Shown: positions 7,615-16,211 of the stretch, in pieces | How the letters are laid out: each line of letters opens with the position of its first letter | How positions within the stretch are numbered: the stretch's first letter is position 1 | Source of the DNA: JANLTP01 sp031363055 | GTDB taxonomy: Bacteria > Pseudomonadota > Gammaproteobacteria > Burkholderiales > Burkholderiaceae_E | Direction of reading: 5' to 3' | Assembly (NCBI GenBank): GCA_031363055.1 | Contig: JANLTP010000002.1 | Span: 1-32,689, forward strand | DNA: 32,689 nucleotides | The notes under the pieces: model-generated | What the model was told of the DNA's origin: nothing | What the model saw: the letters and a program-made list of their open reading frames with translations, nothing else | Databases searched by the model: none | Program-made: the position numbers and the translations under genes

Positions 7615-8015
7615 CCTGGTCAAGATTCGGCAACTGAAGTGCGAGCCACGCGATTCGGCAGAAGTTCTCAGGTTGCTCCAAATGGCCAAGACTCGCCTCG
7701 CCGATGCAAGGCAATCGTCAGTATCCCTAGAGGGCCGGTTTTCCAGTGCATATACGGCAGCGTACGCGGGTGCACTTTCTGCGCTTCGTTGGCATGGATA
7801 TCGAAGTGAGAATCGTTTTCTGGTGTTTCAGTGCCTGGAACACACGCTTGGCTGGCCAGCGACCCAATGGCGTTTTGCTGACCTTTGCTCACAATGCTCG
7901 CAACAAGGCCGAGTACGAAGGCTACTTTGAGGTCGCCGAGCAAGACCTGACGGATCTGATTGCGCTGGCCGAACGCCTCGTCGCTGACGTTCAGAAAGCT
8001 GTCGCACCAGGATAA
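7589..8015 (+). pseudogene. HEPN-domain partner of the MNT protein, interrupted by a +1 frameshift
   Basis: The reading frame from the TTG at 7589 gives a HEPN-like helical protein (ADARQSS, GRFSSAYTAAYAGALSALR, WHGYRSENRFLVFQ, HTLGWP). At the TTTT run 7873-7876 the homology moves to the next frame, which supplies FAHNARNKAEYEGYFEV and a closing helix to the stop at 8013-8015. Removing one T joins them into a 141-residue protein of normal HEPN length. HEPN proteins of this arrangement are RNases or RNase-like toxins held by an MNT antitoxin. As read, translation would leave the family sequence after about 96 residues and end at 7930, losing the conserved ARNKAEYEG region. Either the toxin is dead or the extra T is a sequencing error in a homopolymer. 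Confidence 0.7.
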
Positions 8016-8027
8016 GAATCGGTCGCA

Positions 8028-9022
8028 TTGAAGCCGCTTCGTGCGCAGCGAAGAGACTCCTTCTCAGCGCTTGACAATTATTTATCGATCTGCAAAGTCA
8101 GAGTCTCCGGCACCGCCGCTGTGCCGCTCGCGTTTCTGAGCGCCTATGGGACGACCCCGGGCCGGGTGGTCGCCGCGCCGATGAACCTGGAGTTCGTCGA
8201 TCCGACCAGCAAGGTGTCGTTGGGCCACTGTGAGGACATGCAGGCGCCGACCGAGTCGAGTTTGTATGCCTACGGCTCACAATCGGGCATGCGCAAAGTG
8301 GGCGCACCGTATGCGGCGGGCAGTGTCACCGGCGGTGGCGCCTCCAGAACCCCGAATCAACTGATCTGGAACATCGGATCGCCGTTCCTGGCCGGTGAGC
8401 AGGTCGACTCTATCGCCACCTCGGCCAACCGCACCTCGGCCAGCGTCGCAGCGACGCCGTTTGTGGGTCGCTTTAGAGTCAAGGGCTCAATCCCAGATAG
8501 TTCCGGAACCTTCGGCAGTCCGATACTCACGAACGCCTGGATCGAAGAAATGGTGCTCGGCGATCTGAACGGCGACGGCGCCATCGATATCGTAGCCCTT
8601 AGTGATGCCGATCACCCGCCTTCGAATTCGAGCAGAGTCACGCTACGGCTCGGTGACGGTGCCGGCGCTTTCCTTACGCCGGTCACGCTCGCCGCGCCAC
8701 ACGTATCCGACGTTGCGATCGCGGATGTCACCGGCGATGGCAAGTTGGACCTCGTGACTTCCCATGCGGGCTCGAGTTCGGCGACTTCAACAGCGACGGC
8801 AAACTCGATGTCGCAACCTCCGATTACGCCGGCAGCACTGTCTCGATCTTGATCGGTGACGGAGCCGGCGCATTTTCGCCAGCCGTGAGTTACCCGGTGG
8901 TCGGTAATCCGCAACTGGTCCGACTGGGCGATTTCAATCGGGACGGCCGCCTGGATCTGGCGGGGACTTGGTATAACACCGGTGGCGGACACACCGGTCT
9001 TTCGGTCTTGAGTGGATTGTGA
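8028..9022 (+). pseudogene. FG-GAP/VCBS repeat protein, frame broken between repeats and without signal peptide
   Basis: Two frames together encode calcium-binding FG-GAP repeats: GDLNGDGAIDIV and ADVTGDGKLDLV in the first (to about 8770), GDFNSDGKLDVA and GDFNRDGRLDLA in the second (from about 8771 to the stop at 9020-9022). The DxDxDG-type loops bind calcium, and such repeats usually form beta-propellers of secreted or surface proteins. At the junction, LDLVTSHAGS runs straight into LEFGDFNSDG, although about 30 residues normally separate these points. A deletion between two repeats, or an assembly collapse, is therefore likely. The first frame then runs on out of phase to 8852. The N-terminal 160 residues are not recognised, have only a TTG start, and show no signal peptide, so the 5' end also looks incomplete. 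A TTGACA at 8071 has no good -10 partner. Confidence 0.6.
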
Positions 9023-9082
9023 ATTGAGACTGCGGCGGCTGGTGCGGCTGGATACTCATCGATGGTACGGTAAAGCGATCGC

Positions 9083-10096
9083 TCAACCCAAGCCGCCGAA
9101 GAAACTGCAGGCATTGCGCTCAAGGCTCTCCAAGTGATAACCGCCCTCCTGCACCACCAGGATCGGAACGTTCAATCGCTTTAACTGTTCGCCGATTCGC
9201 CCGAACCCGTCGGTGGTGACCGACACCTTCGACTGCGGATCGTCCTGGTAGATATCAAAGCCCAGACACAGAACGATCACCGGTGGGGCTTGCGCGCGCA
9301 CCACGCTCAACGCCTCATCGAGACGCTCGAAAAACAGCGATTCGACCGAGCCGTGCGGCATCGGTAAATTGAAGTTGAAGCTCTGCCCTGCGCCCTCGCC
9401 ACGCTCGTCTTCATAGCCCGCTGTGGCCGGGTAAAAATTGGTCGGATCGCCATGAATCGACACATAGGTGACATCGGCGCGGCAATAGAAAATCTCCTGT
9501 ACGCCCTGACCGTGATGCATATCGAGATCGAGCACCAACACCCGCTCGAAGCGCTGGCGCAAAACCTCGGCGGCAATCGCGGCATTGTTCAGATAACAAA
9601 ATCCTCCGGCCGCATCGCGTCGCGCGTGATGCCCCGGCGGTCGGCACAGCGCGTAGGCGCGCTGTGCACCGGCGGCAATATGCCTGGCCGCTGCCACTGC
9701 CGATTGCGCCGATGCGTTAACCGCCGCCCAGGTGTGCAGGCCGACCGGGCAACTACCATCGGCCAGGTAGAAGCCGGCCTGCGCGAGAATGCCGCGCAGC
9801 GCGTTCGGCGTGCGGACATGAATGTTCGACATGACCTCGTCGCCCCAATCTTCGCCCATCGCTGTCCATTGACTGTGGGCGGTTTGCAGAAACTGCAAAT
9901 ACTGCGGCGAATGGACGGCCGCGAGCGGCGCAAGCCCACAATCGGCCGGTTCACGCATGTCAAACCCCAAGGTCTTGACGGCCTGCAACAGGCGGCTGGC
10001 GCGCTCCGGTACTTCCTGCACGGGACGCAACTTGCCGCGCGAAAAATAGCCTTGCGGCGCATGCAACAACTGGTCGGGGTGGAAGTAGGTAATCAT
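9083..10096 (-). CDS. Histone deacetylase-family amidohydrolase, acetylpolyamine amidohydrolase-like
   Basis: The 337-residue protein has the full class I/II deacetylase fold signature. The catalytic pair H156-H157 lies in RPPGHHA, zinc ligands D192 and H194 in DLDMHHGQG, the third ligand D281 in LGFDIYQDDP, and the transition-state tyrosine Y320 in EGGY. The DIYQDDP text and the FYPATAGYEDERGEG loop resemble bacterial acetylpolyamine amidohydrolases more than AcuC. The likely reaction is hydrolysis of an acetamide bond, for example releasing polyamine from N-acetylputrescine, in the cytoplasm. It is divergent from the UPF0149 gene, with only about 20 bp between starts, so each promoter must lie partly in the other gene. 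No polyamine genes are adjacent. The enzyme class is certain; the substrate is inferred. Confidence 0.92.
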   Translation of the reverse strand: MITYFHPDQLLHAPQGYFSRGKLRPVQEVPERASRLLQAVKTLGFDMREPADCGLAPLAAVHSPQYLQFLQTAHSQWTAMGEDWGDEVMSNIHVRTPNALRGILAQAGFYLADGSCPVGLHTWAAVNASAQSAVAAARHIAAGAQRAYALCRPPGHHARRDAAGGFCYLNNAAIAAEVLRQRFERVLVLDLDMHHGQGVQEIFYCRADVTYVSIHGDPTNFYPATAGYEDERGEGAGQSFNFNLPMPHGSVESLFFERLDEALSVVRAQAPPVIVLCLGFDIYQDDPQSKVSVTTDGFGRIGEQLKRLNVPILVVQEGGYHLESLERNACSFFGGLG

Positions 10097-10116
10097 CTGT
10101 GAACTATACTCGCGTG

Positions 10117-10728
10117 ATGACTGATCCCAAGATATCTGCTGACGCTCTGACCGAGTCCGATCTGGCCCGGCTCGATGAGCTTTTTGAGGCCATCAATCCT
10201 GGCGAAGCCATGGTCATTGAAGAGCTTGACGGTTTTTTCACGGCCCTGATTTGTGCCGGCGATACGTCACAACCCGCGCAACATCTTCGCGACGTGCTGG
10301 GCATTGATGACGCCACGCCGATTCGTTATCCGACGCCAGCGATGGCCGCCGAACTTGAACGACTGCTCGATCGACATTGGTTATCGGTGCAACAGTCGCT
10401 GGCCCAGGGCGAGTTGCTGGCGCCACTCTTGACCGAAGATGAGGTCGGTATCAATCCCGGCAACTTGTGGGCGTTGGGGTTCCTGCGCGGTATCGACGTG
10501 CGACCGGATCCTTGGGAAGAGATCGAAGAGGAAACCCTGTCCGAATGGCTCGAACCCATAGAAACACTGGCCGAAGAGATCGATTTCGAGAACGGCAGCA
10601 AGCGCCTGAAATTGACCAGCGAAGAACGTGATCAATTGATGGATGAAATGTTCGATACGGTTTTTGATGCCTATCAACATTTTGTCGCCGGCGATGACAG
10701 CAGCAGGAAACCTCCCGTCCGTCACTAG
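10117..10728 (+). CDS. UPF0149 (YecA/YgfB-like) family protein
   Basis: The 203-residue acidic protein carries the UPF0149 core: EELDGFFTALICAG near residues 35-48, and INPGNLWALGFLRGID about 75 residues later. The SEC-C zinc-binding tail seen in YecA is absent; the protein ends in a charged stretch. The ATG at 10117 is preferred to a GTG at 10099 because family members begin near here and no SD supports the earlier codon. TATACT at 10105-10110 lies only 6 nt before the ATG, so the mRNA could be leaderless, but there is no clear -35. The molecular role of the family is poorly known. Its 3' end overlaps the following membrane-protein gene by 35 bp, suggesting co-transcription. Confidence 0.85.
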   Translation: MTDPKISADALTESDLARLDELFEAINPGEAMVIEELDGFFTALICAGDTSQPAQHLRDVLGIDDATPIRYPTPAMAAELERLLDRHWLSVQQSLAQGELLAPLLTEDEVGINPGNLWALGFLRGIDVRPDPWEEIEEETLSEWLEPIETLAEEIDFENGSKRLKLTSEERDQLMDEMFDTVFDAYQHFVAGDDSSRKPPVRH

Positions 10729-11137
10729 GCTTTCGCTGCGCCGCCTGCTGACGCCCGTAATTCTGGCTGTCACGGTCGCCGCGCTGGCGGCGTACGCACG
10801 CCGCTACTTCATCGAGCCAGAGGCCATCGCCTTCGCCTGCGAGGCGAATCCGTCACAAGGTTGGTGTGCGGCGCGCAGCTTGCTGATTCAAACCTTCGCG
10901 CAGGGGGGCCTCGGCTGGGCTTCCCTCGCCGCCGCCGTCCTGGCCACCGGTGCTCTGGCAGCCGCTGTTCCGGCCGCCCCGCTGGCTTCCGTCAGTGGCT
11001 CACTACTCGCAGTTCTGGCTGCCTACGCTGCCTGGTTGCTCGGCGTGGCCGGCCTCATCCTTTATTGCTACGAGTTCGCTGCCGTCGGCGCATTGACGGG
11101 CGCGCTGGTTTTAGTGCGAACACTGAGCCAGCGGTAG
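10694..11137 (+). CDS. Small integral membrane protein, unknown function
   Basis: From the ATG at 10694 the product has 147 residues and about four hydrophobic segments: near 17-34, 68-90, 95-118 and 120-140. A cysteine pair (FACEA and GWCAA) lies in the loop after the first segment, probably on the periplasmic side. I do not recognise a family. An in-frame ATG at 10643 would add 17 residues inside the UPF0149 gene; neither start has a strong SD. It overlaps UPF0149 by 35 bp on the same strand. Its last 70 bp lie antisense to the end of the GH17 gene. Being next to envelope glucan genes is suggestive but not evidence of a shared role. Confidence 0.65.
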   Translation: MTAAGNLPSVTRLSLRRLLTPVILAVTVAALAAYARRYFIEPEAIAFACEANPSQGWCAARSLLIQTFAQGGLGWASLAAAVLATGALAAAVPAAPLASVSGSLLAVLAAYAAWLLGVAGLILYCYEFAAVGALTGALVLVRTLSQR

Positions 11138-12999
11138 TCGGCACGTACCGCCAGACTGGCCATGGCGATCATCAACGCCACAAAGGTCAGCGCATGAATA
11201 TTCGCCCATCCTTCCAGGCAAGCGACCGCGACGCTGCCAAGAACGATCACACTGGCCAGCATCCGTTCTTCAAGGCCAGCCCGCCAGAACGGCAAGCGTT
11301 GCCGCACCAGGATCAGAAACGAAACCGTTGGCAGACAGTACAGCGGCCAGGGGAAACCACGGTAGCGCGCATCGAAGGCAAGCAGCACCATCATGACGGC
11401 GGCGCCGAACAACAGGAAGAGTCGCAGATAGGCGAAGCCGGTGTGGAGCGAATCCGCCGCCGGTGACAGGCTGTCGGCCGCAGACAATAGCGTCGACGAC
11501 AGGCTGGTCGACGACCTGCTCGCGAGAACAACTGCCATTACCCAGATTGACAACGCCGCCAGTGTGTAGCCCGCAGTGACCGACCATTCAAGCCAGGTGC
11601 GATTCCAGTGGGTCATGTAACTCCACTGCGCCATCACGACAGCACCGGCGCTGATGCCGGCTGCAACCGCCAACAACGCCGCCTGCGCCCACGGCATGGC
11701 TACAGACTGCGCCTTGGCTTCGGCCGAACGGCTCGCAGCTAACGCGTTTGGCGATGCGCCGACCCGTTCGCCGTAACGCCGCCCTCCGAAAACCAGCAAC
11801 AGCGCCGCGATCGCCCCCAGCACCGCCGCCACCCAGCCGCGCTGCCATTGAACATCCTCAATCACGTCGCCGCGAATCGGAAACTTCTGCTTGCCGGCGC
11901 TGTCAAACAAGCCCCAGTAGCCGCCCATGGCGCCTTCCAGCCGCCGCTTCCAGGGTTGGTCGAACCCCTCAATAAAGTTGTAGGGCACACCGAGCTGCGG
12001 TGCCGCAATGGCAAATTCGCGTGCGAACCGCGCTTGGTTCACGAGGCTGGGCACCGCGCCGTGGCGCGCCCGGCCCTGGCTCGGCCAACCGGTTTCGCCG
12101 ATCATCAACTCGACTCCGGGCATTTTTTCACGCACATGCCGGACAATATTCAGCACATGGGGGACCGCCTCCTGAATCGGCACCGGATCGTCTTCCCAGT
12201 ACGGCAGGATATGAATCGTGGCGAAATTCACTTGGCTGGCCAAGGCCGGATTTCGAATCCAGAATTCCCACACATCGGCATAGGTTACCGGAACTTTGAC
12301 GGCAGCACGGGCTCGTTCAAGATAATGAGCGATCACTTCGGCGGCTAATTCGCGGCGCAACAGCACTTCATTTCCGACAATCAGCGCTCGCACGACATCC
12401 GGGTAACGGCGTGACAGATCGAACGCAATATTCAACTCGGCCTCGTTTTCGGCGCGATCGCGGCCGATCCAGACGCCGAGGAAAACCTTGAGGCCAAGCC
12501 GACGCGCAATCTCGGGTACGGCGTCCAGACCCTGCTGCACCGAATAGATGCGCACACATTCGGTGCTCGCCGCCAACAACTTCAAGTCGGCTTCGAGCCG
12601 AGCGGGCGACACTCGCGTGCCCAGGTTGAACGGTGATTCGCCTGGCAGCCGGAACGGCGCATAGGAGACGCACTCGAGTCGGATCGCTGCGACACCCGCA
12701 GAATTTTGCGTTGGCGCAAGTTCGGCAACATTGACCGGCCTGCCCAACGAATACCAGTGATAGAGGGAGGAGATGGCGAGCAATAGCAGCGGCAGGATCA
12801 ATGTCAATTGGACCGCGCCGGACTGTCTTTGGGTCGCTTCAGCCCGTCGTTGAGCGGCCCCAGTCTGTCCGCTCGACCGCGGCTGAGTACGGTTGCGAAT
12901 ACTGAAGTGATCGATGATTTTGTCCTCTGAGCGTAACTGCTGAACTTCGCTGCCGAGCAGTTTAGAGCCTGGTCTCGGGTCAGGCCGGTTACCGGGCAC
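11068..12999 (-). CDS. Membrane-anchored GH17 beta-glucan-active protein (beta-1,3/1,6-glucan synthesis or remodelling)
   Basis: The 643-residue protein has a basic, charged cytoplasmic N terminus, one membrane segment at about 64-84, a GH17 barrel at about 105-390, then six or seven further membrane segments. GH17 catalytic acids are visible: E211 in VGNEVLLR (acid/base) and E302 in GETGWPSQ (nucleophile). SVQQ near 153-156 and HILPYWEDDP are also conserved in this bacterial branch. Such proteins sit beside NdvB-type synthases and are usually annotated as beta-(1,6)-glucan synthase or transglycosylase. The GTG at 12999 is the only plausible start. An Ala/Ser-rich loop at about residues 503-530 separates two membrane segments. 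It is divergent from the ndvB-like gene, from which it shares a control region, and its 3' end overlaps the opposite membrane-protein gene by 70 bp. Confidence 0.88.
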   Translation of the reverse strand: MPGNRPDPRPGSKLLGSEVQQLRSEDKIIDHFSIRNRTQPRSSGQTGAAQRRAEATQRQSGAVQLTLILPLLLLAISSLYHWYSLGRPVNVAELAPTQNSAGVAAIRLECVSYAPFRLPGESPFNLGTRVSPARLEADLKLLAASTECVRIYSVQQGLDAVPEIARRLGLKVFLGVWIGRDRAENEAELNIAFDLSRRYPDVVRALIVGNEVLLRRELAAEVIAHYLERARAAVKVPVTYADVWEFWIRNPALASQVNFATIHILPYWEDDPVPIQEAVPHVLNIVRHVREKMPGVELMIGETGWPSQGRARHGAVPSLVNQARFAREFAIAAPQLGVPYNFIEGFDQPWKRRLEGAMGGYWGLFDSAGKQKFPIRGDVIEDVQWQRGWVAAVLGAIAALLLVFGGRRYGERVGASPNALAASRSAEAKAQSVAMPWAQAALLAVAAGISAGAVVMAQWSYMTHWNRTWLEWSVTAGYTLAALSIWVMAVVLASRSSTSLSSTLLSAADSLSPAADSLHTGFAYLRLFLLFGAAVMMVLLAFDARYRGFPWPLYCLPTVSFLILVRQRLPFWRAGLEERMLASVIVLGSVAVACLEGWANIHALTFVALMIAMASLAVRADYRWLSVRTKTSAPVNAPTAANS

Positions 13000-13418
13000 A
13001 ACTATTGCGAGCTATTTTCAGAAAATTCACTTAGAATTTGTCGCACGAAAGATACGTCCGATCTTGACATTCAATCACCTTTTAAGTTCAAGGTTTCCTG
13101 AAGTCAGTCTGCGGCCAACACTACGTGAGCAGTAGCAACAGTCGATGTTCAGAAGTCTATAAGTACAAGGCAATCGGTCTCCGAGCTTCTTTCGGCGGTT
13201 TGACACCCATAAAGAGACATTAAACCGGACTTACGTTCCGGATCGAGCATTGCGTGTGTCGTCGAACTCGACGACAAGCGCGTTGTCCTGGCTGCGCGTC
13301 TCGATATTGTCGGGCTGTAGCCTATATTTTCGCGCAATCAGGCGCGATCGGCGAAGCGCGAATTGCGGGTCGCAAGTCACCGGGCAATAGCCGGACGGAC
13401 GGGGAAACGGGATCAAAG
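13000..13418. promoter_or_regulatory. Divergent control region between the two glucan genes
   Basis: This 419-bp stretch has no convincing gene. Its first 120 bp are AT-rich compared with the surrounding genes and probably hold the promoters. TTGACA at 13064-13069 has no good -10 at 16-18 bp. GTCGTCGA and TCGACGAC form an 18-bp inverted repeat with a 2-nt centre at 13258-13275. CCGGA/TCCGG flank a short loop near 13225-13241. An open frame continues upstream of the ndvB ATG to 13254, but its residues look non-coding (Arg/Cys-rich). Confidence 0.45.
13258..13275. promoter_or_regulatory. Near-perfect 18-bp palindrome upstream of ndvB-like gene
   Basis: Two 8-bp arms, GTCGTCGA and TCGACGAC, flank the dinucleotide AC. 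The site lies about 145 bp upstream of the ndvB-like ATG. It has the form of a dimeric regulator site, though hairpin formation in the leader RNA is also possible. Confidence 0.4.
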
Positions 13419-16211
13419 ATGAAGCAAGAAATAGCAGCAACACCGAATGAGACTTTGTCAGGGATACCGGCGCCCGGAATACCGGTGTCAGCGATACCGG
13501 CGCCAGAGCCACTGGCGCCAGCCGTTGCCGGACGCGCCAACCCGCGCCGAATGATCCGGCCGACGCTGTCCTGGCTGCTGGTCGCGCTGATCGTCTGCGT
13601 CAATATCTCGGTTTGGCGAGCCGGGCATCCGCAACTGCCGGCCGCCGACTTCGAGGGCACCATCAGCGGACTGGCTTACAACGCCTTCGGAAGATACGAC
13701 AGTCCGATCACCAAAACTTACCCAACGGCCGCCCAGATTGAAGGCGACCTGTCCTTGCTGGCGGGTAATACGCGGCGAATCCGGACCTACAGCTCGGCCG
13801 AGTTTCCCGAGTTGCCAGCCCTGGCCGAGCGCCAGGGTCTGAAATTGACGGCCGGCGTCTGGCTCGACCGTCGCACCGAAAACGTCACCCTCGAAATATC
13901 GGCCTTGCGCAAGGCCTTGCGCGACACGCGCAGTATTGAGCGCGTCATTGCCGGCAACGAGACCTTGTTGCACAACGTCTTCACCGTCAAGGAGCTGACC
14001 CAGCAGTTGGACGCCCTGCGCGCTCAAGTACGAGTGCCCGTGTCGACGGCGGAACCTTGGCACGTCTGGCTGCGCTATCCGGAGCTGGCCAAACATGTCG
14101 ACTTTATTACGGTGCACTTGTTGCCGTACTGGGAGGGTGTGCCGGGCGCGGTAGCGATGAAGTACGCCATGCAACGCTACGAGGAAGTCAAAAAGGCGTT
14201 TCCGAACAAACACATTCTGATCGGCGAGATTGGCTGGCCCAGCCAAGGCGACCGATACGACGGCGCCTACACCTCGCCTGAAATCCAGGCGCAGTTCATT
14301 CGCGAGTTCCTGGCTCACAATAAGGGTCAACATATTGACTACTTCTTGATGGAAGCCATCGACCAGCCCTGGAAGACGGCCAATGAAGGCCGGGTCGGCG
14401 CCTATTGGGGCATTTTCCATTCCGACCGTACGCCGAAGTTCGAATTGCTCGGCCCGGTCGAGAGCGATCCGCAATGGTTCCAGAAGTCGATGTTGGCCAC
14501 CCTGCTGGCGTTACCGTTGATGATCATGTTCATGCGGCGCTTTCGCCATTTGCGCTGGCCCAGCAAGCTCATGATGCTGGTCACGATTCAGGCCGTGTCT
14601 TCGCTGGCCGTCTGGATGGTTGCCTTGCCGTTCGATTTGTACCTGCGCTGGTCTGACTGGTTGGCGCTCTGCGTGCTGGCGCCGACCTTGTCGATCATGT
14701 CGGCGATCCTGTTATCGCAGGCCTTCGAATTTGCCGAGATGTTCTGGCGCGGCAATCTGCAGCGTGTCTATGCGCCGCGCGCTCCGGAGCCGATCGGCAC
14801 GCAACCGTTTGTGTCGATCCATCTGGCTTGCTGCAACGAGCCGCCCGAAATGGTGATTGCCACCATCGCCAGTATCGAGCGACTGAACTATGCAAATTTC
14901 GAGCTGCTGGTCATCGACAACAACACCAAGGACGAGGCACGTTGGCAACCGGTTCGTGACTACATGGCACGGCTCGATCAGCGATTCCGGTTCTTCCATC
15001 TACCCAGTTGGCCAGGCTTCAAGGCCGGCGCCTTGAACTACGCCTTGACCGAGGTCGATGCTCGCGCCGAAGTGATCGCCGTCGTCGACGCCGACTACGT
15101 CGTCAACAGCCGTTGGCTGGCCTCGCTGGTTGGCTACTTCAACGATCCGAATGTCGCGGTAGTTCAAAGCCCGCAGGCACATCGCGGTTGGAGCCGGCAA
15201 ATATTCCATCGCATGATGAACTGGGAATTTGAAGGCTTCTTTCGGATCGGCATGCATCACCGCAACGAACGCGATGCCATCATTCAGCATGGCACCATGA
15301 CCATGATTCGCGCCGGCGCCCTGCGCGAGCACGGCCAGTGGTCGGAGTGGTGCATCTGCGAAGACAGCGAATTGGGCTTGCGCATGATGCACGCCGGCTA
15401 CAGCACGGTTTACTGCGGTGAAGTCATGGGTGAAGGCCTGACACCGAACAGCTTCGAGGCCTTCAAAAAGCAGCGCCGCCGCTGGGCGCTGGGCGCCATG
15501 CAAATCATGAAAGGCCACTGGCGTTCGCTGTTCTTTGCGAGCGAATTGACCCGCGCCCAACGTTATCATTTTGTGTCGGGCTGGCTGTCCTGGTTCGGCG
15601 ACGCACTACATCTGATCTTCGCACTCGGCGCCATGGTCTACACGATCGGCATCATCGCTGCACCGCACTTGTTCAGTTTGCCGATCATGTTATTCATGGC
15701 GCCCCTGGTGGTGTTCTTCTTTTGCAAGGCAATGTTCGGGCCGCTGCTCTACTTGCGCCGGGTACCGGGAACGCTGGGCGATGCGATTGGTGCGGCGATT
15801 GCCGGCATGGCGCTGTCGCACGGCATTGCGCTCGGTGTGTTGTCGGGACTGACTCAGAAAAAAGGTGTGTTCGAGATCACCGGCAAAGGTAAAGTCACGG
15901 CCAGTGCTTCCGGTTGGTTGAATAAACTGAATCAGTATCAGGCAGTACGCGAAGAAGCGTTCTTGCTACTCGGATTGCTCAGTTGCATTCTCGGCATTGC
16001 GATTTCGCGCAAGGGCAACCACGTCGAGTCGGCGCTCTGGATGACGGTGCTGGCTCTGCAGGCCATTCCTTATATGGCCACTTTATTGTGCTCGTGGTTG
16101 TCGCGGTTACCTGATACACCTGCGTCGGAAGTGCGTGCTCCGGCACGCGATCTCGAAGGTCAGGAAGTCAGCTTGCTTGCCAGCCCGGTTCAGATTGCAA
16201 ACGCGCAATGA
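13419..16211 (+). CDS. ndvB: NdvB-like beta-glucan synthase: GH17 domain fused to a membrane GT2 glycosyltransferase
   Basis: The 930-residue fusion polymerises glucose from UDP-glucose into periplasmic or secreted beta-1,3(1,6)-glucan at the inner membrane. After a short IPAPx repeat (residues 16-30) and a membrane segment (about 48-66), a GH17 domain carries E181 (AGNETLL) and E270 (GEIGWPSQ). Several membrane helices follow at about 357-440. The GT2 domain then shows DNNT near 510, KAGALN near 535-540, the DxD acids D557/D559 in VVDADY, the ED pair E648/D649, and the processive motif QRRRW at 685-689. Four to six C-terminal helices form the export channel. The ATG at 13419 is chosen because GGGGAAACGGGA lies upstream and the protein-like composition begins there. 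NdvB homologues in rhizobia and pseudomonads make cyclic glucans linked to osmotic adaptation and antibiotic tolerance. The gene ends 44 bp inside the anti-sigma gene on the other strand. Confidence 0.92.
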   Translation: MKQEIAATPNETLSGIPAPGIPVSAIPAPEPLAPAVAGRANPRRMIRPTLSWLLVALIVCVNISVWRAGHPQLPAADFEGTISGLAYNAFGRYDSPITKTYPTAAQIEGDLSLLAGNTRRIRTYSSAEFPELPALAERQGLKLTAGVWLDRRTENVTLEISALRKALRDTRSIERVIAGNETLLHNVFTVKELTQQLDALRAQVRVPVSTAEPWHVWLRYPELAKHVDFITVHLLPYWEGVPGAVAMKYAMQRYEEVKKAFPNKHILIGEIGWPSQGDRYDGAYTSPEIQAQFIREFLAHNKGQHIDYFLMEAIDQPWKTANEGRVGAYWGIFHSDRTPKFELLGPVESDPQWFQKSMLATLLALPLMIMFMRRFRHLRWPSKLMMLVTIQAVSSLAVWMVALPFDLYLRWSDWLALCVLAPTLSIMSAILLSQAFEFAEMFWRGNLQRVYAPRAPEPIGTQPFVSIHLACCNEPPEMVIATIASIERLNYANFELLVIDNNTKDEARWQPVRDYMARLDQRFRFFHLPSWPGFKAGALNYALTEVDARAEVIAVVDADYVVNSRWLASLVGYFNDPNVAVVQSPQAHRGWSRQIFHRMMNWEFEGFFRIGMHHRNERDAIIQHGTMTMIRAGALREHGQWSEWCICEDSELGLRMMHAGYSTVYCGEVMGEGLTPNSFEAFKKQRRRWALGAMQIMKGHWRSLFFASELTRAQRYHFVSGWLSWFGDALHLIFALGAMVYTIGIIAAPHLFSLPIMLFMAPLVVFFFCKAMFGPLLYLRRVPGTLGDAIGAAIAGMALSHGIALGVLSGLTQKKGVFEITGKGKVTASASGWLNKLNQYQAVREEAFLLLGLLSCILGIAISRKGNHVESALWMTVLALQAIPYMATLLCSWLSRLPDTPASEVRAPARDLEGQEVSLLASPVQIANAQ

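Noticed and set aside
8071..8098. TTGACAATTATTTATCG segment resembling a strong promoter
   Set aside because: The spacing leads only to CAAAGT, three of six matches to TATAAT, and the segment lies inside the open FG-GAP frame.
13064..13092. TTGACA as a -35 box in the glucan control region
   Set aside because: No acceptable -10 hexamer is found at 16-18 bp on the plus strand.
13488..14474. A 328-codon open frame antisense to the ndvB-like gene
   Set aside because: It covers the conserved GH17 region of the opposite strand and has no protein-family features of its own.
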